A stretch of DNA of 64,000 bases from Ciona intestinalis (taxonomy: Eukaryota; Chordata; Ascidiacea; Phlebobranchia; Cionidae): contig NC_020167.2 in NCBI RefSeq assembly GCF_000224145.3, forward strand, positions 6,835,083 to 6,899,082. Reading direction: 5' to 3'. Every line of letters starts with the position of its first letter. Position 1 is the stretch's first letter. Below the pieces are notes generated by a model. The model saw only the letters and a program-made list of their open reading frames with translations, made no database searches and had not been told where the DNA came from. Positions 20,401-30,758 of the stretch are shown here, one piece after another. The translations under genes and the position numbers were made by a program.

Positions 20401-21247
20401 TTTTTAATTTTCTTTTTACGGACCCCCATTACATTCATTCATTCATTCCATTTAACGATAATCAGGAAAATAAGGTTACAGAATTATTCGACAGTATTAT
20501 CACGACCTTATAAAACCCCGTCAATACTGACCGGACGCGATTTTAGTAACGCTTTACTGTGTGTTACTGGTTTACATCAAGTGAATAAACAAGACTTAAG
20601 TCACCCCCACGTAGAGCGAGGCACAAAGTTAAGGAATACTTGACAAATACTTACGGCAGCAGAATCTGATTTTGTAGTTTCGGCATCTTTGACCATTGGG
20701 TTGGTCTCGGTTAAAACAGGAGAAACCTCGTTCACTCGCAGTGTTAATGTTGACCACTTGTCCGTATACTCGATAATCGATACCGGTCGTAGCGTCTACA
20801 ACATCGACGCTAGCACGGTTATTGCAAATCTCTGGGTATTGTCTTTTCAAGTCCCTGAAATTTTCGCAATCGCAGTTACCACTCGGTAGATCTCGGTTGT
20901 AAAATCGGGTCCATTGGTAACCAGTCCCGCAGGTGGGAGATCGAACTGTGAAACAAAAAACAGTGACTAAGTTCTATATTCTATGTGGGTAAGGTTCTTA
21001 TCGAGAACCTAGGATTTAGACCCTCATAGAGCGCTGTTATTCGTTTAAAACACGATTAAGACATTTGGATAATATGTGATAAAGGTGTCTCATCTTACCC
21101 CACAGTACTATATATACAAAATTGATAAACTTCTTCCGACAATACAACCTAACGTATTATTCATATATACTTACATTGTGCTAGTGTAGTGGCTTCAAGG
21201 GTAACAAGGAAAACGAAAAGTCCGGGGAACAAAAGTGATGTCTTCAT
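14445..21247 (-). CDS. Secreted WxxW - 4x CUB - WxxW protein
   Basis: Exons on the minus strand: 21175-21247 (signal peptide MKTSLLFPGLFVFLVTLEA), 20655-20945 (WxxW), then eight CUB half-domain exons at 19611-19815, 19321-19496, 18961-19153, 18723-18904, 18204-18408, 17914-18089, 17554-17746 and 17316-17497, then 16177-16485 (WxxW). A possible last exon at 14445-14479 ends the frame after ISNQGATLHI. All junctions are in phase, giving about 739 residues. The WxxW exons show CGTGYQWTRFYNRDLPSG...GFSCFNRDQ...CRNYKIRFCC, the cysteine-rich mucin/CILP-type module. The CUB halves carry YDYVAVYEG, KYCG and HYHTDRS phrases, and each CUB is split by one intron. The second WxxW exon adds a Gly/Pro linker. 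The role is unknown; a secreted matrix, mucus or immune-surface protein is an inference. The last exon is the weakest part. Confidence 0.82.
14733..14960 (+). repeat. Two adjacent SINE 3' parts
   Basis: The first copy runs from about 14733 (AAATTACATACGTGG) to 14846 (AAGTTACATTCATTC). The second starts directly after it with CAGCC and CACAAAGTTACATACATGG and ends near 14955. Both lie in the last putative intron of the WxxW/CUB gene. Confidence 0.7.
15154..16149. mobile_element. ~1-kb element with long imperfect inverted repeats
   Basis: The left end GGGGCATACCAACGAAAAA and the right end TTGGTATGCCCC are inverted. The inversion continues inward for roughly 250 bases, including GCATGGGATTTCCCATTAG on the left (near 15316) and CTAATGGGAAATCCCATGC on the right (near 15980). 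It has no visible transposase frame, so it is non-autonomous or foldback-like. A MITE family A copy sits inside it. The element occupies the intron directly next to the second WxxW exon. Confidence 0.75.
15496..15691 (-). mobile_element. MITE family A nested in the 1-kb inverted-repeat element
   Basis: TATAGTAAGATGCGGGAGAG at the left and ATCTTTCCCCATCCTACTATA-type sequence at the right, with the minus-strand ACTACCAAATTGG block between. It lies between the two arms of the larger element and is therefore the younger insertion. Confidence 0.8.
17275..18502 (-). repeat. Tandem duplication, copy 1 (CUB C and D)
   Basis: This block of four CUB half-exons and three introns is repeated 1,407 bases further on. 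Between about 17341 and 18362 I find no difference from the partner in exons or introns. Differences cluster at the outer edges, for example CAACCTGAATCC against CATCCTGAATCC, and GTCAAACGGGG against ATCATACGGAG. Confidence 0.9.
18676..19905 (-). repeat. Tandem duplication, copy 2 (CUB A and B)
   Basis: Partner of 17275-18502. It starts at GTAAATGACAGTAGC and ends at GATACATACAATTCGG. A short ATTCCCAGACAGTATAAC phrase sits just outside the pair on both sides (near 17230 and 19918), which points to a wider ancestral repeat unit. Confidence 0.9.
20355..20510 (+). mobile_element. MITE with family A end but a different interior (type B)
   Basis: TATAGTAGGGTGGGGGAAGA is followed not by the usual interior but by ACTTTGTCAGACGAGACTC, TTTCTTTTTACGG and TTATTCGACAGTATTAT. 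The same interior recurs at 21710-21935. The right end is missing here. An ATTCATTCATTC run interrupts it. Confidence 0.65.
21019..21112 (+). mobile_element. MITE family A, right half
   Basis: CCCTCATAGAGCGCTGTTAT through AAAACACGATTAAG to AAAGGTGTCTCATCTTACCC and AGTACTATA. It lies in the first intron region of the WxxW/CUB gene, upstream of its WxxW exon. Confidence 0.65.
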
Positions 21248-21300
21248 GATGAACCTTCGTTGAATTATAGAAGAGACTGTACTTACAAGTGCATAACCGG

Positions 21301-21310
21301 ACCTTATATA
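21301..21310 (-). promoter_or_regulatory. TATA box of the WxxW/CUB gene
   Basis: Reads TATATAAGGT on the minus strand, about 54 bases upstream of the ATG, which fits a short 5' UTR and a strongly regulated gene. Transcription start not determined. Confidence 0.5.
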
Positions 21311-21709
21311 CCCGACGTCGCCATGCTTTCTTCGTATACTTCGTATGAAAATAATATGCTCCGACTGATTGGACTTTTTTTCGTTACGTTTTCGTAACAC
21401 CAGATCCTTATTGGAATAAACATGAATGAGAGACTGACGATGCCATTTAGGCGAAATATATCTTTCATTATACAATCGGTTGGATTTGATTTTTGTCTGT
21501 TACGTTTTCGTGCATAAGTAACGGGAGTTATATTTCAACTTAATTTCGACATCTCCATAGTTATACCAGGAAATAGCACAGTTGTATTAAAATCGGTGCG
21601 TCATCTTTACTTCTGTCAATCATTTTTATTCTACTGTTGGATAAAATAAACCAACGACAAGAGGGAAGTATTGCACATCTAGTATTGCACGACAAGAGTG
21701 AAGTATTGC

Positions 21710-21935
21710 ACAGGATGGGACACTTTGTCAGATGAGACTTTTTTAATTTCTTTTTACGGAGACCCATTTAATGATAACCAGAAAAATATGGTTACAGAAT
21801 TATTCGACAGTATTATTAATAAAGGAATGATAGTACTAATTCGTGGTATTACCCAAAAACCGCCATCTATTTTGATTTTGTAAGAATTTTGCAATATGTG
21901 CTTAAGTGTCCCATCTTCCCCCATTGTACTATACT
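21710..21935 (+). mobile_element. MITE type B, near complete
   Basis: The left end begins inside the terminal repeat at GATGGGACACTTTGTCAGA. The interior matches 20355-20510 (TTTCTTTTTACGG, GGTTACAGAATTATTCGACA). The right end is AAGTGTCCCATCTTCCCCCA with TACTATA. Confidence 0.7.
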
Positions 21936-22890
21936 ATAGGTATACTTGGCAGAAGTATAAAGACGTAACGAACCTAATGACGTAACATAAACGCACGCGA
22001 TCGAAACGATTGTGTTGGTTTGTGACGTATCATAACGCAGTGATTGTGAACCGGGATATTGCGTGTGAAGAAGAACCGTCGCGGTTCTTGAAACAGAGTA
22101 TGATAAAAAATCATTTAAACTTATAAAGTAATAAACGAAAGGCACAAAACGTGTAGCCTATAATATCATTGTACATTATATAATACTGTAATGGTAATAC
22201 TGTATAGTACAAAACTATAATATATGCTATATAGTAAATAGTATGACATATTATAATACCAATGTAATGAAATAATACTTAACTCAATTCTTGCAAGCAA
22301 TCATTTTGAAACCTTCCAACGTGTAGACAACTTTATCTAAACTGGAACTTGGTAACTCATAGTGGAAGAAGCGTTTTTATGCGCGAAGTAATCAAGGCGG
22401 GGGTAACCAGCTGATGCGAGGCGTCAAACACTTGAGCAATCTGACCAATCAGTTTCAAGGATCGGATGGCTGATTGTGACGTCAGTTAACATTGTGACGT
22501 AATTAGCTAAGTTCACAATGATTCGAGTTTTTGGATTGTCGTTTCAAGAGCAAATTTAGTATTAACATATTTCCTATCTTATAGGACGACCCGTTTTCAC
22601 ATTTAATTTCAACGACACCGTGTCAAATAAGTTACACTAAATGAAAAGGAATATGAATAAACCTATATATATTTATTGGCGAGTTTCGACAAAACTTTGG
22701 CAATTTAGAAACGAAAACGCAGTTTAAGCAAGTCACTTATGGCAATATAATCTATAATCCATCTCATAGGCAACATTATATAGCAGTATTAGAACGGCGT
22801 GGCAAATATAACTCTACAGGCAAGCGTTTATCAAAATTAATAGAACCATAAACACTTTTTCAGTTATGCACTTAAACTAATTGTCAGTTC

Positions 22891-22896
22891 TTTATT
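22891..22896 (-). terminator. Poly(A) signal of the THEG-type gene
   Basis: AATAAA on the minus strand, only six bases after the stop codon, implying an extremely short 3' UTR unless a later signal is used. Confidence 0.45.
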
Positions 22897-22902
22897 TTGC
22901 GT

Positions 22903-25223
22903 CTACTTTTTCGCCCGCACTTTGCGTGGAATAGCGGTGGCAATTTCTTCAATTCTCGGCGAGGCAACGGCGTTTCTTGCGGCGAAGGAAACCTTGTAAG
23001 GGTCATAGTCTTGGTCAAGCGCTGTCCTCGTTTTCGGTTTCGCTAGTTGCTGTTGCCGTGTGCTGGCCTGGTAATAATGAATATATCAATGTTTAGTTGT
23101 AAATTTTACTTGCATTACCTTTATACTAAATACAGTCTATAGGGTGGGGAAGACGGGACACCTTTAGCGCATAAGATCCAAATATCCTGATCGTGTTCTA
23201 AACAATTAACAACAGTGTATTGAAGTCATTAGAACATGTTTTTAAATCTTTAAATGTTCTGTGTTAACACAATGTGTTAACACAAATGGCACGAAAAAAT
23301 AGAACGAAAAGGTGTCCCATTCCCCCCAACCCTATTACATTTAACCGGTAAGCAAACATCATAAGGTTTCGATTGAAAGTCAATCGAAAACGAGACTAAA
23401 AAGTTTACTTTGCCATTAACGTTTTCACCGCAGATTAAACAAATACTTAAATAACTGTGAATGAGTAACAAAAATGCCAACTTGATATTAAATGCTATAA
23501 AGTCCGCTATATATACCCTGCTGATTAATATTTAAACGAATAAATGAACCTATAGATGTTGGGACAACGGTTATTTCTTGCAATTAGATGTATTATTTTA
23601 ATTGTAAGTGTGTTGTGACAATAACTGTTGTTTTGTCGCTATATCCTATCTTCCGTTTCAAATATTTCTAAATCTTCGCTACCGTAATTAAAGAGACAAA
23701 TAAATTTATTATACTATAACCTCGGCTGTCTTCGCCGCAAGAGATACAGGCCACATCACTCCCCGATTTTCCTCGTAAGATTTCGGTGTTGGTTTCGCTT
23801 CGGCAAGTTGTTCCAATCTTCCAGACGCGACGTGATTCAACGATTCCTTGGGAATGTCACTTTTCCACTCTCCCCAGTCCCACGAACTGTTCGATTTAAC
23901 AAGTAGAGGATCGTATGTTTTCGGTCGAGCAAGTTCAATAAGTCTGTGTAAGAAATCAAAAACAGCTTGCATTTTGTAAGCATGCAATGATATGACTCTT
24001 AGTTATAAATGCTAAGTTCAAATAGATATCCATAATTAGGGCCTTCGCGTGTGTTTGATAAGTAGTACTGTGTAAAACTTATATTTCCTCATGGTGTTAC
24101 AACAGTTAACAACGCTCTTTTAATGTCGTGAAAATACGGTTATATAATTCTATTAATTCTCTTTATTTACTACCAAATGAGCGATAAAAAGAAAGAAAAC
24201 TTGGACCAATTTACCCCAACCTACTATATACAGCGTATAAAACAATCAACAAGCAGCTTGCCTTTTTGTCGGCGCTCCTTGTTTAGCGGATTCGCTTACG
24301 ACCGTGTAAGCTGAGCGCATTGGTATCCACTGTTGGTGAAACGGCTTAGGTTGAGCAAGTTGTTTCAACCTTCTTCTTTCCGGGAAATGTAAAGCAGCGG
24401 TTGGAACTTTCCAGATTGGAGATGGGCGGTCCGGTACAAAGTCTCTGTGGCCCGACTTGCTCTTAACTAACTCTTCCAATCGCTCACTTACAGCTGAAAG
24501 TAGAATATTCTGGCTTTAAAGCAACGTATGTTGTGTAAGAAAATATGTTTTATTTCTTTGACTGCGTTGGGCCACTATATTGTGTCAAAACATGGCGCGT
24601 TTTAATTTGTTACAGAGCAGACATATTTTATTACATTTGAAATTATATATCAGGTTACATTTTATTCTATCCCTCACACGAAACATGACGGCTTCGCCAG
24701 TGCCTATGTTACAACTGACACAGCAAAAATAGTGTGAAAAATATAGTGGTACACCAAACATAAGGAATTACCTCAGCCACATAGGGGTTTATATTACAGT
24801 AAAATCTTACCGAATACAGTGGGTGGTTGTGGCGGCTTCTTATCCACCCAATACACAGACCGTCTGTCCTCGATAAAACCAGGTGGCGTCTTCTTGCACT
24901 GAGCCAATTCATCAATGCGTCGCGTCGCTTCAAAAGTCGGGCACAAACGATTAGCTTTACCAAGCGCTTTCCTCGCGTATCGTTAAACAACAGTGGGACA
25001 TGGTGCTCACTTCGTGAGGACTACAAGTGGCTATCTACTTTCTTTTCTTAATTAGGCCGCATCGAAAGCGGCACGCGCTCACAAAATTTGGTGCAAATAT
25101 TTTTGAAAATATAATGGGCAGAATAGGAACGAATACACAAATATAATATATATAAATATGCAATATTTTTCTCTACAATGTTTCTACTACTTCTACTAAA
25201 ACCTTACCTGATTCTACGCTCAT
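22903..25223 (-). CDS. THEG-repeat protein (SPMAP2/THEG family)
   Basis: Five exons on the minus strand: 25208-25223 (MSVES), 24811-24966, 24262-24493, 23721-23943 and 22903-23067. They give 263 residues. About seven short THEG motifs of the form R-x-x-x-L-A-x-x-K are spread along it: RRIDELAQCKK, ERLEELVKSK, RRLKQLAQPK, RLIELARPK, GRLEQLAEAK, RQQQLAKPK and PRIEEIA. These are typical of testis and sperm-flagellum microtubule-associated proteins in animals, so an axonemal role is likely. The exon 3 to 4 junction works only with a GC donor (AG|GCAAG), which restores the phase and joins PTKR to LIELARPK. If that intron is kept, the frame ends four codons later. The first, 16-base exon is the least certain part. 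Two MITE copies lie in introns. Confidence 0.85.
23142..23337 (-). mobile_element. MITE family A, near full length
   Basis: CTATAGGGTGGGGAAGACGG at the left; GGTGTCCCATTCCCCCCAA and CCTATTACA at the right. It lies in the last intron of the THEG-type gene. Confidence 0.75.
24064..24233 (-). mobile_element. MITE family A, worn copy
   Basis: The left end is degraded (AGTACTGTGTAAAAC). The TTTACTACCAAATGAGCGA block and the right end TTTACCCCAACCTACTATA are clear. It lies in intron 3 of the THEG-type gene. Confidence 0.6.
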
Positions 25224-28200
25224 TGTCCTTACGTTTGGCGCTTCTGAAATTCGAAGTGAAAAAAGTATTTAAGTTAAACACGGTTAAGAATACTTGTGGA
25301 TATAAAACACCTGTGGCCCTCCTAAGTGTTTGGGTTTATAGGTTAGATGTAAACAGAGGAACAACAGGTATTTCCAACCCTCCGCGACTAACAATGAAAG
25401 GTATTATAAGCGGGCGAGCAGACAAGAAACTTTATCCCAATTCGGCGCGTGTTGGCGTCCATGGAAACCATAGATATAGCATACAATCACAGAGATAACA
25501 TTTCATTGCCTATTACAAAATTGTTGTATTTATTTGCTGGTATGGAGTTTTCTGAAGATAAAATAGTTTCGCCGGTTTCTTATTTAGTGCTTGTTAACGA
25601 TCGACAGAGCATATTTACGGTATTTTGGTTGATGAATGATGTATGTTTTTTCTTGGCACTCCTTCTCAATTTCCATTGCACGTACAGATGCAATCTGATA
25701 TAATTGACAGCTCATCAATCAAATACTCCATAAACTTGCCTCTATAATTAAAATGCTAAATTTACCTCGTTTCTCTTATATTTTAATGCAGATAGTCATT
25801 TTCGAAACACAACCGCAAATAAGTTACGTGTACAAAGACAACATTTAACATTAGCAAACTCTATCAACCGGTGATCTTGGTAATTTTATACGACTTTGCA
25901 TAATTTAGGATACGCATGGACGGTCTAAACAGGTCGCATTGTTTGTTTGCCCAACACTACCGAAAGCAAATTAAGTGGTGACGTAATGAGCTATAAACGG
26001 GGTGGAATTTTCATTAGTGAATTTTCGCGTCCACTCGGTTGTGTTATTTAACCCAAACAAATCAAATGCACGCAACTCGGTCCCAGTATTGTCCACCGCA
26101 AGTGAACGGGTCAAGACCGTTGGCAGATGGCCCGATAGGCGGAAAGCGATGATGTGGAAAAATAAGACCCAGTGGTGTCAGCAAACCAGTGACCACGGTC
26201 AGTGGGATTTGGTGGGAAAATTATCCGACTACTCAAGTTGCTTTGTTTATTGTGTATATTCCTGGGTGTGTACGTCCACATTGGCTTGCTTTTGGCATTT
26301 AGCAAAACAAGAGTTCCGCTGTTTACGGGTTTGTATAGTGTTTACGTGCATCAATGATTTTGTTGTCTGTTGGAAAGCAAGGGCGCTCGAAGTAGAGCAA
26401 CCATGCCAAACAAAATACACAGATTGATGTAACTTCATATTTTTGTTGATATATATATTGGGGTCGAAGCCCATGTCCACCCACAACAAAGAAAATGATT
26501 CCCTCTCGCCCCCTGCTTAACCCTCCTATAGGATTATCCTTTGAGTCAACGTCAAGGAACCCTACGATAAAATCCCAAAGGCAAATAGACCTTCGCCTGC
26601 CGGGCGACTCTTCTGCACCACCACTTGGCCGAACACGGAATGCAATCGACTTAAACTAGATTTAAATTCCAACGAAATATTTTCGTCGTGGTTGCTAATT
26701 AGCGGTCAGCTTGATCCGGAAAACTTTTATCTGTGTATAGCGCTGTTGTATTCATGGTCTTCCTATACGAAATTAAAGTTGCACCTCAAAAGCGCAGCAA
26801 AATGTTGGCACGTTTTGCTCAGTCGTGTGTTATAAAAGCAAATTATACGTTTTACGTATAACGAAGTGCTATTAATGGTATACATAGATTCAATATGACA
26901 TGTTTTTTTAAGTCCGAAATAAAGTATCCGCAACCACCGATCCCCCATCTCAAATCTGAATCAGTTGCCCCGATTAAGCACTGAACCAAGCCAACGTTAT
27001 GCTCGTGCCGTGGTTCGGGGTCGCTTCGGTGAACTGGTAAAGGTCACACCGACTGCTTACGCTGATAACAGCGGAGATCGGAGGGAAAGTTGTCCGCCGA
27101 AGCGGCAAGAGGGGTCGAGGTATCTCAATGTGCGGGCTGATTACACAAAGCAGTGAACCAACATCACTACAATGCAGAAAATGCGTTCCCAAATGCCAAA
27201 AGTTGGTTTTCGTCTATTCGCCGCAGTGTTAAGAAAACACGAACGTGTCTGTTCAGACACTCGTCTAATTTTTACAACACGTAACTTTACACCCTCATAA
27301 TCCATCAGTTCAGTTTATTTTGATAAATACAAATATTTAAGAGCAGTGTTACTTTTTGCAAATATATTTACACAAAAAATGTTGTATAAAAAGTTAAAAT
27401 ATAACATGTATATTCCACAGTTCGGAGCGATCAAATATTATGGCCTGATAGTAGACGGCTTATATTTTAAGTATTTGTGTTGAGGCTAAAAATCGTTCTA
27501 AAGTCGTGCCGCCATTTCAAAGGCTTTTCGAAAATATAGTGTTTCCGAATTTTTTTAAAACATGATAATTTTTAATTTAAAATATTTTTTAATAATAAAA
27601 AAATTGTAGCAGTCTAATACTAACTTATAAAGATCATATTTCACATCTTTAACGGTTATCAATAAACTGGCAACACTGCACGGCTATCGGTATGATCCAT
27701 ACAACGATGTGAACAACTCTTTATTCAAGAACCCTCGAGAACAAGACGAAAGCGCGACCGAGCAAAGAGTTCGATGTTCCCGACAAAAATCAAGTATCTA
27801 TCGATATTACAGTGATGCAAAACGAACAAAATCTGTTAAAACATTGTAAACACTATAGATTGTATAATTTTTACTGAGATAGTTAATTTGAAAATAAAAT
27901 GGTGTTTGATTTGACCCGAATTTTTTAAATAAAAATATCTGCTATTTATGTTGATCTAAAACAAAGGTATTTTTGTTGCGGCAACACTGGAGGAGGTACA
28001 CGGAGATGTAATATACGAAGCGAAAATTTCTGGACAAGTTTCTATTAGTTATGAGTCGTATAACATAAAGTGGAGACCCGGCTGTATTGAAGTAGGATGA
28101 GGGTGGTAAACAACAGATGTGATATCAGAATTAATTGCTGAAAATAAAAGTGCTGCTAGAATAAATTCCGGGTAATATAGCACTGTGATACGTATATGAT

Positions 28201-29684
28201 AAAGTTTGACTGTGGAATTTTAATTTTAACATAATAAAATCTGTATTTAATGAAAGTGGGATTAATTTTTTAAAATAACCAGCCGGTGTGTAATATTTCC
28301 TGTAAAAATTAACCCTCTTTTAAAAACAAACAAAATATTCCGCTGAGCCCGTTTGTAGAGCAGCAGCGGTTCTTGGGTAAAAACGCGAAAAAAAACGTCT
28401 CCGGTTACTCGAACACGAAGCGAGACGCCGCATTTGGTCAGTTTTGGGCTTCGGTTTCACGGAGTATAGGGGGTGTGCTTGGGTCCGCGGAATTCCAGGC
28501 AGAGAAGGCGAGGTCAAGACAGTCGATTTTTCGGTTTTCGATTTCAGTGGTTAAGACTGTACCTCGTCAATGTATGGAGTACGAAACGTTATCGCAGCAG
28601 ATGCCGAACTTTGGCGAAACCATACAATGAAGGGCTTAGCTAAACTATTTTAATGAAAACAGATCGAATACGAGTTTGCATTATATAAGGCTTAGGAAAT
28701 TACATAAGCTGTGGATTTTTGTTGGTGAACTGAAGTTTGAGTAAGGTGCTAATCAAATATTTTACCGGAAATGTTTTTGTCGTGCAAGTATGACATCACA
28801 AAACATAATTGTTTGGTCATGAAGCATACGTGTTGAGACGGAAACGTTTTGTATTTACAAAAATGGCGGACAGTTATCTTATGAGATTATTTATTATTAT
28901 ATCAGAATGTAGTAAATAGTTATATGCAAGAATTTAAGGTACAGAATGTCTCGGCCTATATTATCTGTAAATGTGCATGGAAATTTCCTTTTTATTGCTT
29001 TAAGCGGCAAAACATCGGTGCAAAACAAGTTTGCTGATTTCTGTGGCACTTGTATTTTATTTTGAAACGAATGTACGTCTAGCAGCAGGATCCAATTTCG
29101 ATATTTGAAACAAAGAAATAGTGAGTGAAAGTGCTCTCGATCAGTAGTTGTTCAAGTGTTACGTTGTCACAACTCGCCTCGCAATTTTCATCTAGCCAGA
29201 AATGCTGTTCTTGTACGTCACAGTTTTGTTTAGCAAATTAGTTTTTCTAGGCAGGTACAAACTTGCGGTTTTAACGAAGTGGTGACACGTTTTTAGAAAA
29301 TTTAAAACGCATGTATTGACACTTTTATTATAGCCATCTTCCATTTTTTAGGGGCGCTTAGTTTTTTACCAAAGTTTTTTAAATTTTATATCTCCATGTG
29401 CCTAAATTTGTTTTATTGTGTTCACTAACATCGCTTTTTGTTGTTGCGGTTGTGAAATTTACAAAACCGGATAAGCTCCCACCAGAAACCTAAACAAGTC
29501 AAGTTTTTTAGGTTTTTTAACTTACAAAAAGAGTTAAAATACAGAGTTGAACATTCACTTGGCTTCTATGTTTTGAGTTCTATATTGCTGCAGCTTCGTG
29601 CTTAATATTGCTTACAAGTATATGTGTGTCTAAAATCTGTTGGTTGTTCAATTTCTTCGCTTCCACATTTGCTTTCTGTTGGGT

Positions 29685-29815
29685 TGAGGTAATATGGTTC
29701 ATGTTTTTACCTTCTTTATCGTCCCATTTGTTACGAAACAAAATAACTGTTTACAAAATTATTTAACTGTGTCTTTACGAATAACGTGTAGATCTTACCC
29801 CCCAACATTATATTT
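29685..29815 (+). mobile_element. Probable degenerate MITE family A
   Basis: A weak left end (GAGGTAATATGGTTCATG), then TTATCGTCCCATTTG, GTTTACAAAATT and a right end GTGTAGATCTTACCCCCCAA. Identity is low, so this is tentative. Confidence 0.35.
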
Positions 29816-30626
29816 TTTATTAAGATAAAAAAAATATGGCGTTCGGTAAAAACCAGCGATGTATTGTATTCTGATTTTTTGCATTGTAACTTTATTGTAG
29901 GTGAAATTTGTTGGTGTTTTAGAATTCATGATTTATTTTTAACACGTTTGTTCCCGCTGTATAGTTTATCCTGTCCAAGTCGACGAGATAAAATTACGGT
30001 AATAAATTAAAAAAAGTGCGATTAAAATTATGAAACAGTGTAGACAACGACTTTTTAGGAAATGCTGTAAAATTGTTGTAGTTTAAACAAACGTTCCGAA
30101 AAAAACGAACGTCACGCAATACTTCGCCATTTTGAAAAAATGTTTTTTAACTTGACTTTTATTGGCGACGACGCAACACGAAGAACTTGTAGCTGTATTG
30201 AGTGTATAGCCTCGCTAAGAAACGGATGGTTTAGCATCGTTTATCTCTTTACCAATAACCGCATCTGTTCCTTCGGATTACCGTCACACCGTTGTTTACA
30301 AACTAAACAGCGTAGCGCCCGACGCCGTTGTCTCTGTCAGCCGTGTTTCGGCTTGCCGGGCGCGGCGTAAATTCTAGTAATTTCCGATGTCGCGTTTAGC
30401 GCATGTCAAATAGTCGGTAATGACGCTTGTCCACAAAATGACCTTCATCACTATTTTTGACTATTATTATCAAGTAAAACCCATGTCAAAATAACCGTAA
30501 ACTGTCGTTTGCAGCATTGCGGCTTGGACCGTGTTTTAAAACTCGAGTAACCTCACACCACAACAACTGTGAGTGTTTTGGCAATGATTGGTCGATTACT
30601 TCAAGGTGGTTCGGTATTTCGGAGCT

Positions 30627-30635
30627 CTTATATAC
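30627..30635 (+). promoter_or_regulatory. Possible TATA box of the bHLH gene
   Basis: CTTATATAC lies about 125 bases upstream of the ATG on the same strand. It is the best TATA-like word in the proximal upstream region. Confidence 0.35.
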
Positions 30636-30758
30636 CCAATAGTAAATTACCAAACATTGTTTTTCCAGGGTTCAGGAAATATCGACATTACTGAAGTAGC
30701 AACATAAAACTTACTCTGAATTGAATATTTAAAGTATCACATTTGAAAAGAATTGAAT

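Larger units (their letters stand above)
21248..22902. other. Spacer between the WxxW/CUB and THEG-type genes
   Basis: It holds the TATA box at 21301, a type B MITE at 21710-21935, an AT-rich stretch near 22160-22280 and two TGACGT words near 22478 and 22495. The many short open frames have no recognisable content. Confidence 0.55.
25224..30758. other. Gene-poor 5.5-kb region upstream of the bHLH gene
   Basis: I find no exon chain here. Open frames at 26002-26427, 26965-27156, 28373-28630 and 30140-30370 have no recognisable motif and are overlapped by open frames on the other strand. Two GC-richer islands (about 26960-27150 and 28330-28560) stand out. The region is a natural place for cis-regulatory DNA of the bHLH gene, which is an inference. 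Confidence 0.5.

Noticed and set aside
26002-26427. Open frame of 141 residues on the plus strand upstream of the bHLH gene
   Set aside because: No motif or splice context, and it is overlapped by long open frames on the minus strand. Composition looks noncoding.
28373-28630. Open frame of 85 residues in a GC-richer island
   Set aside because: No family motif, with an open frame on the opposite strand. More likely regulatory or random.
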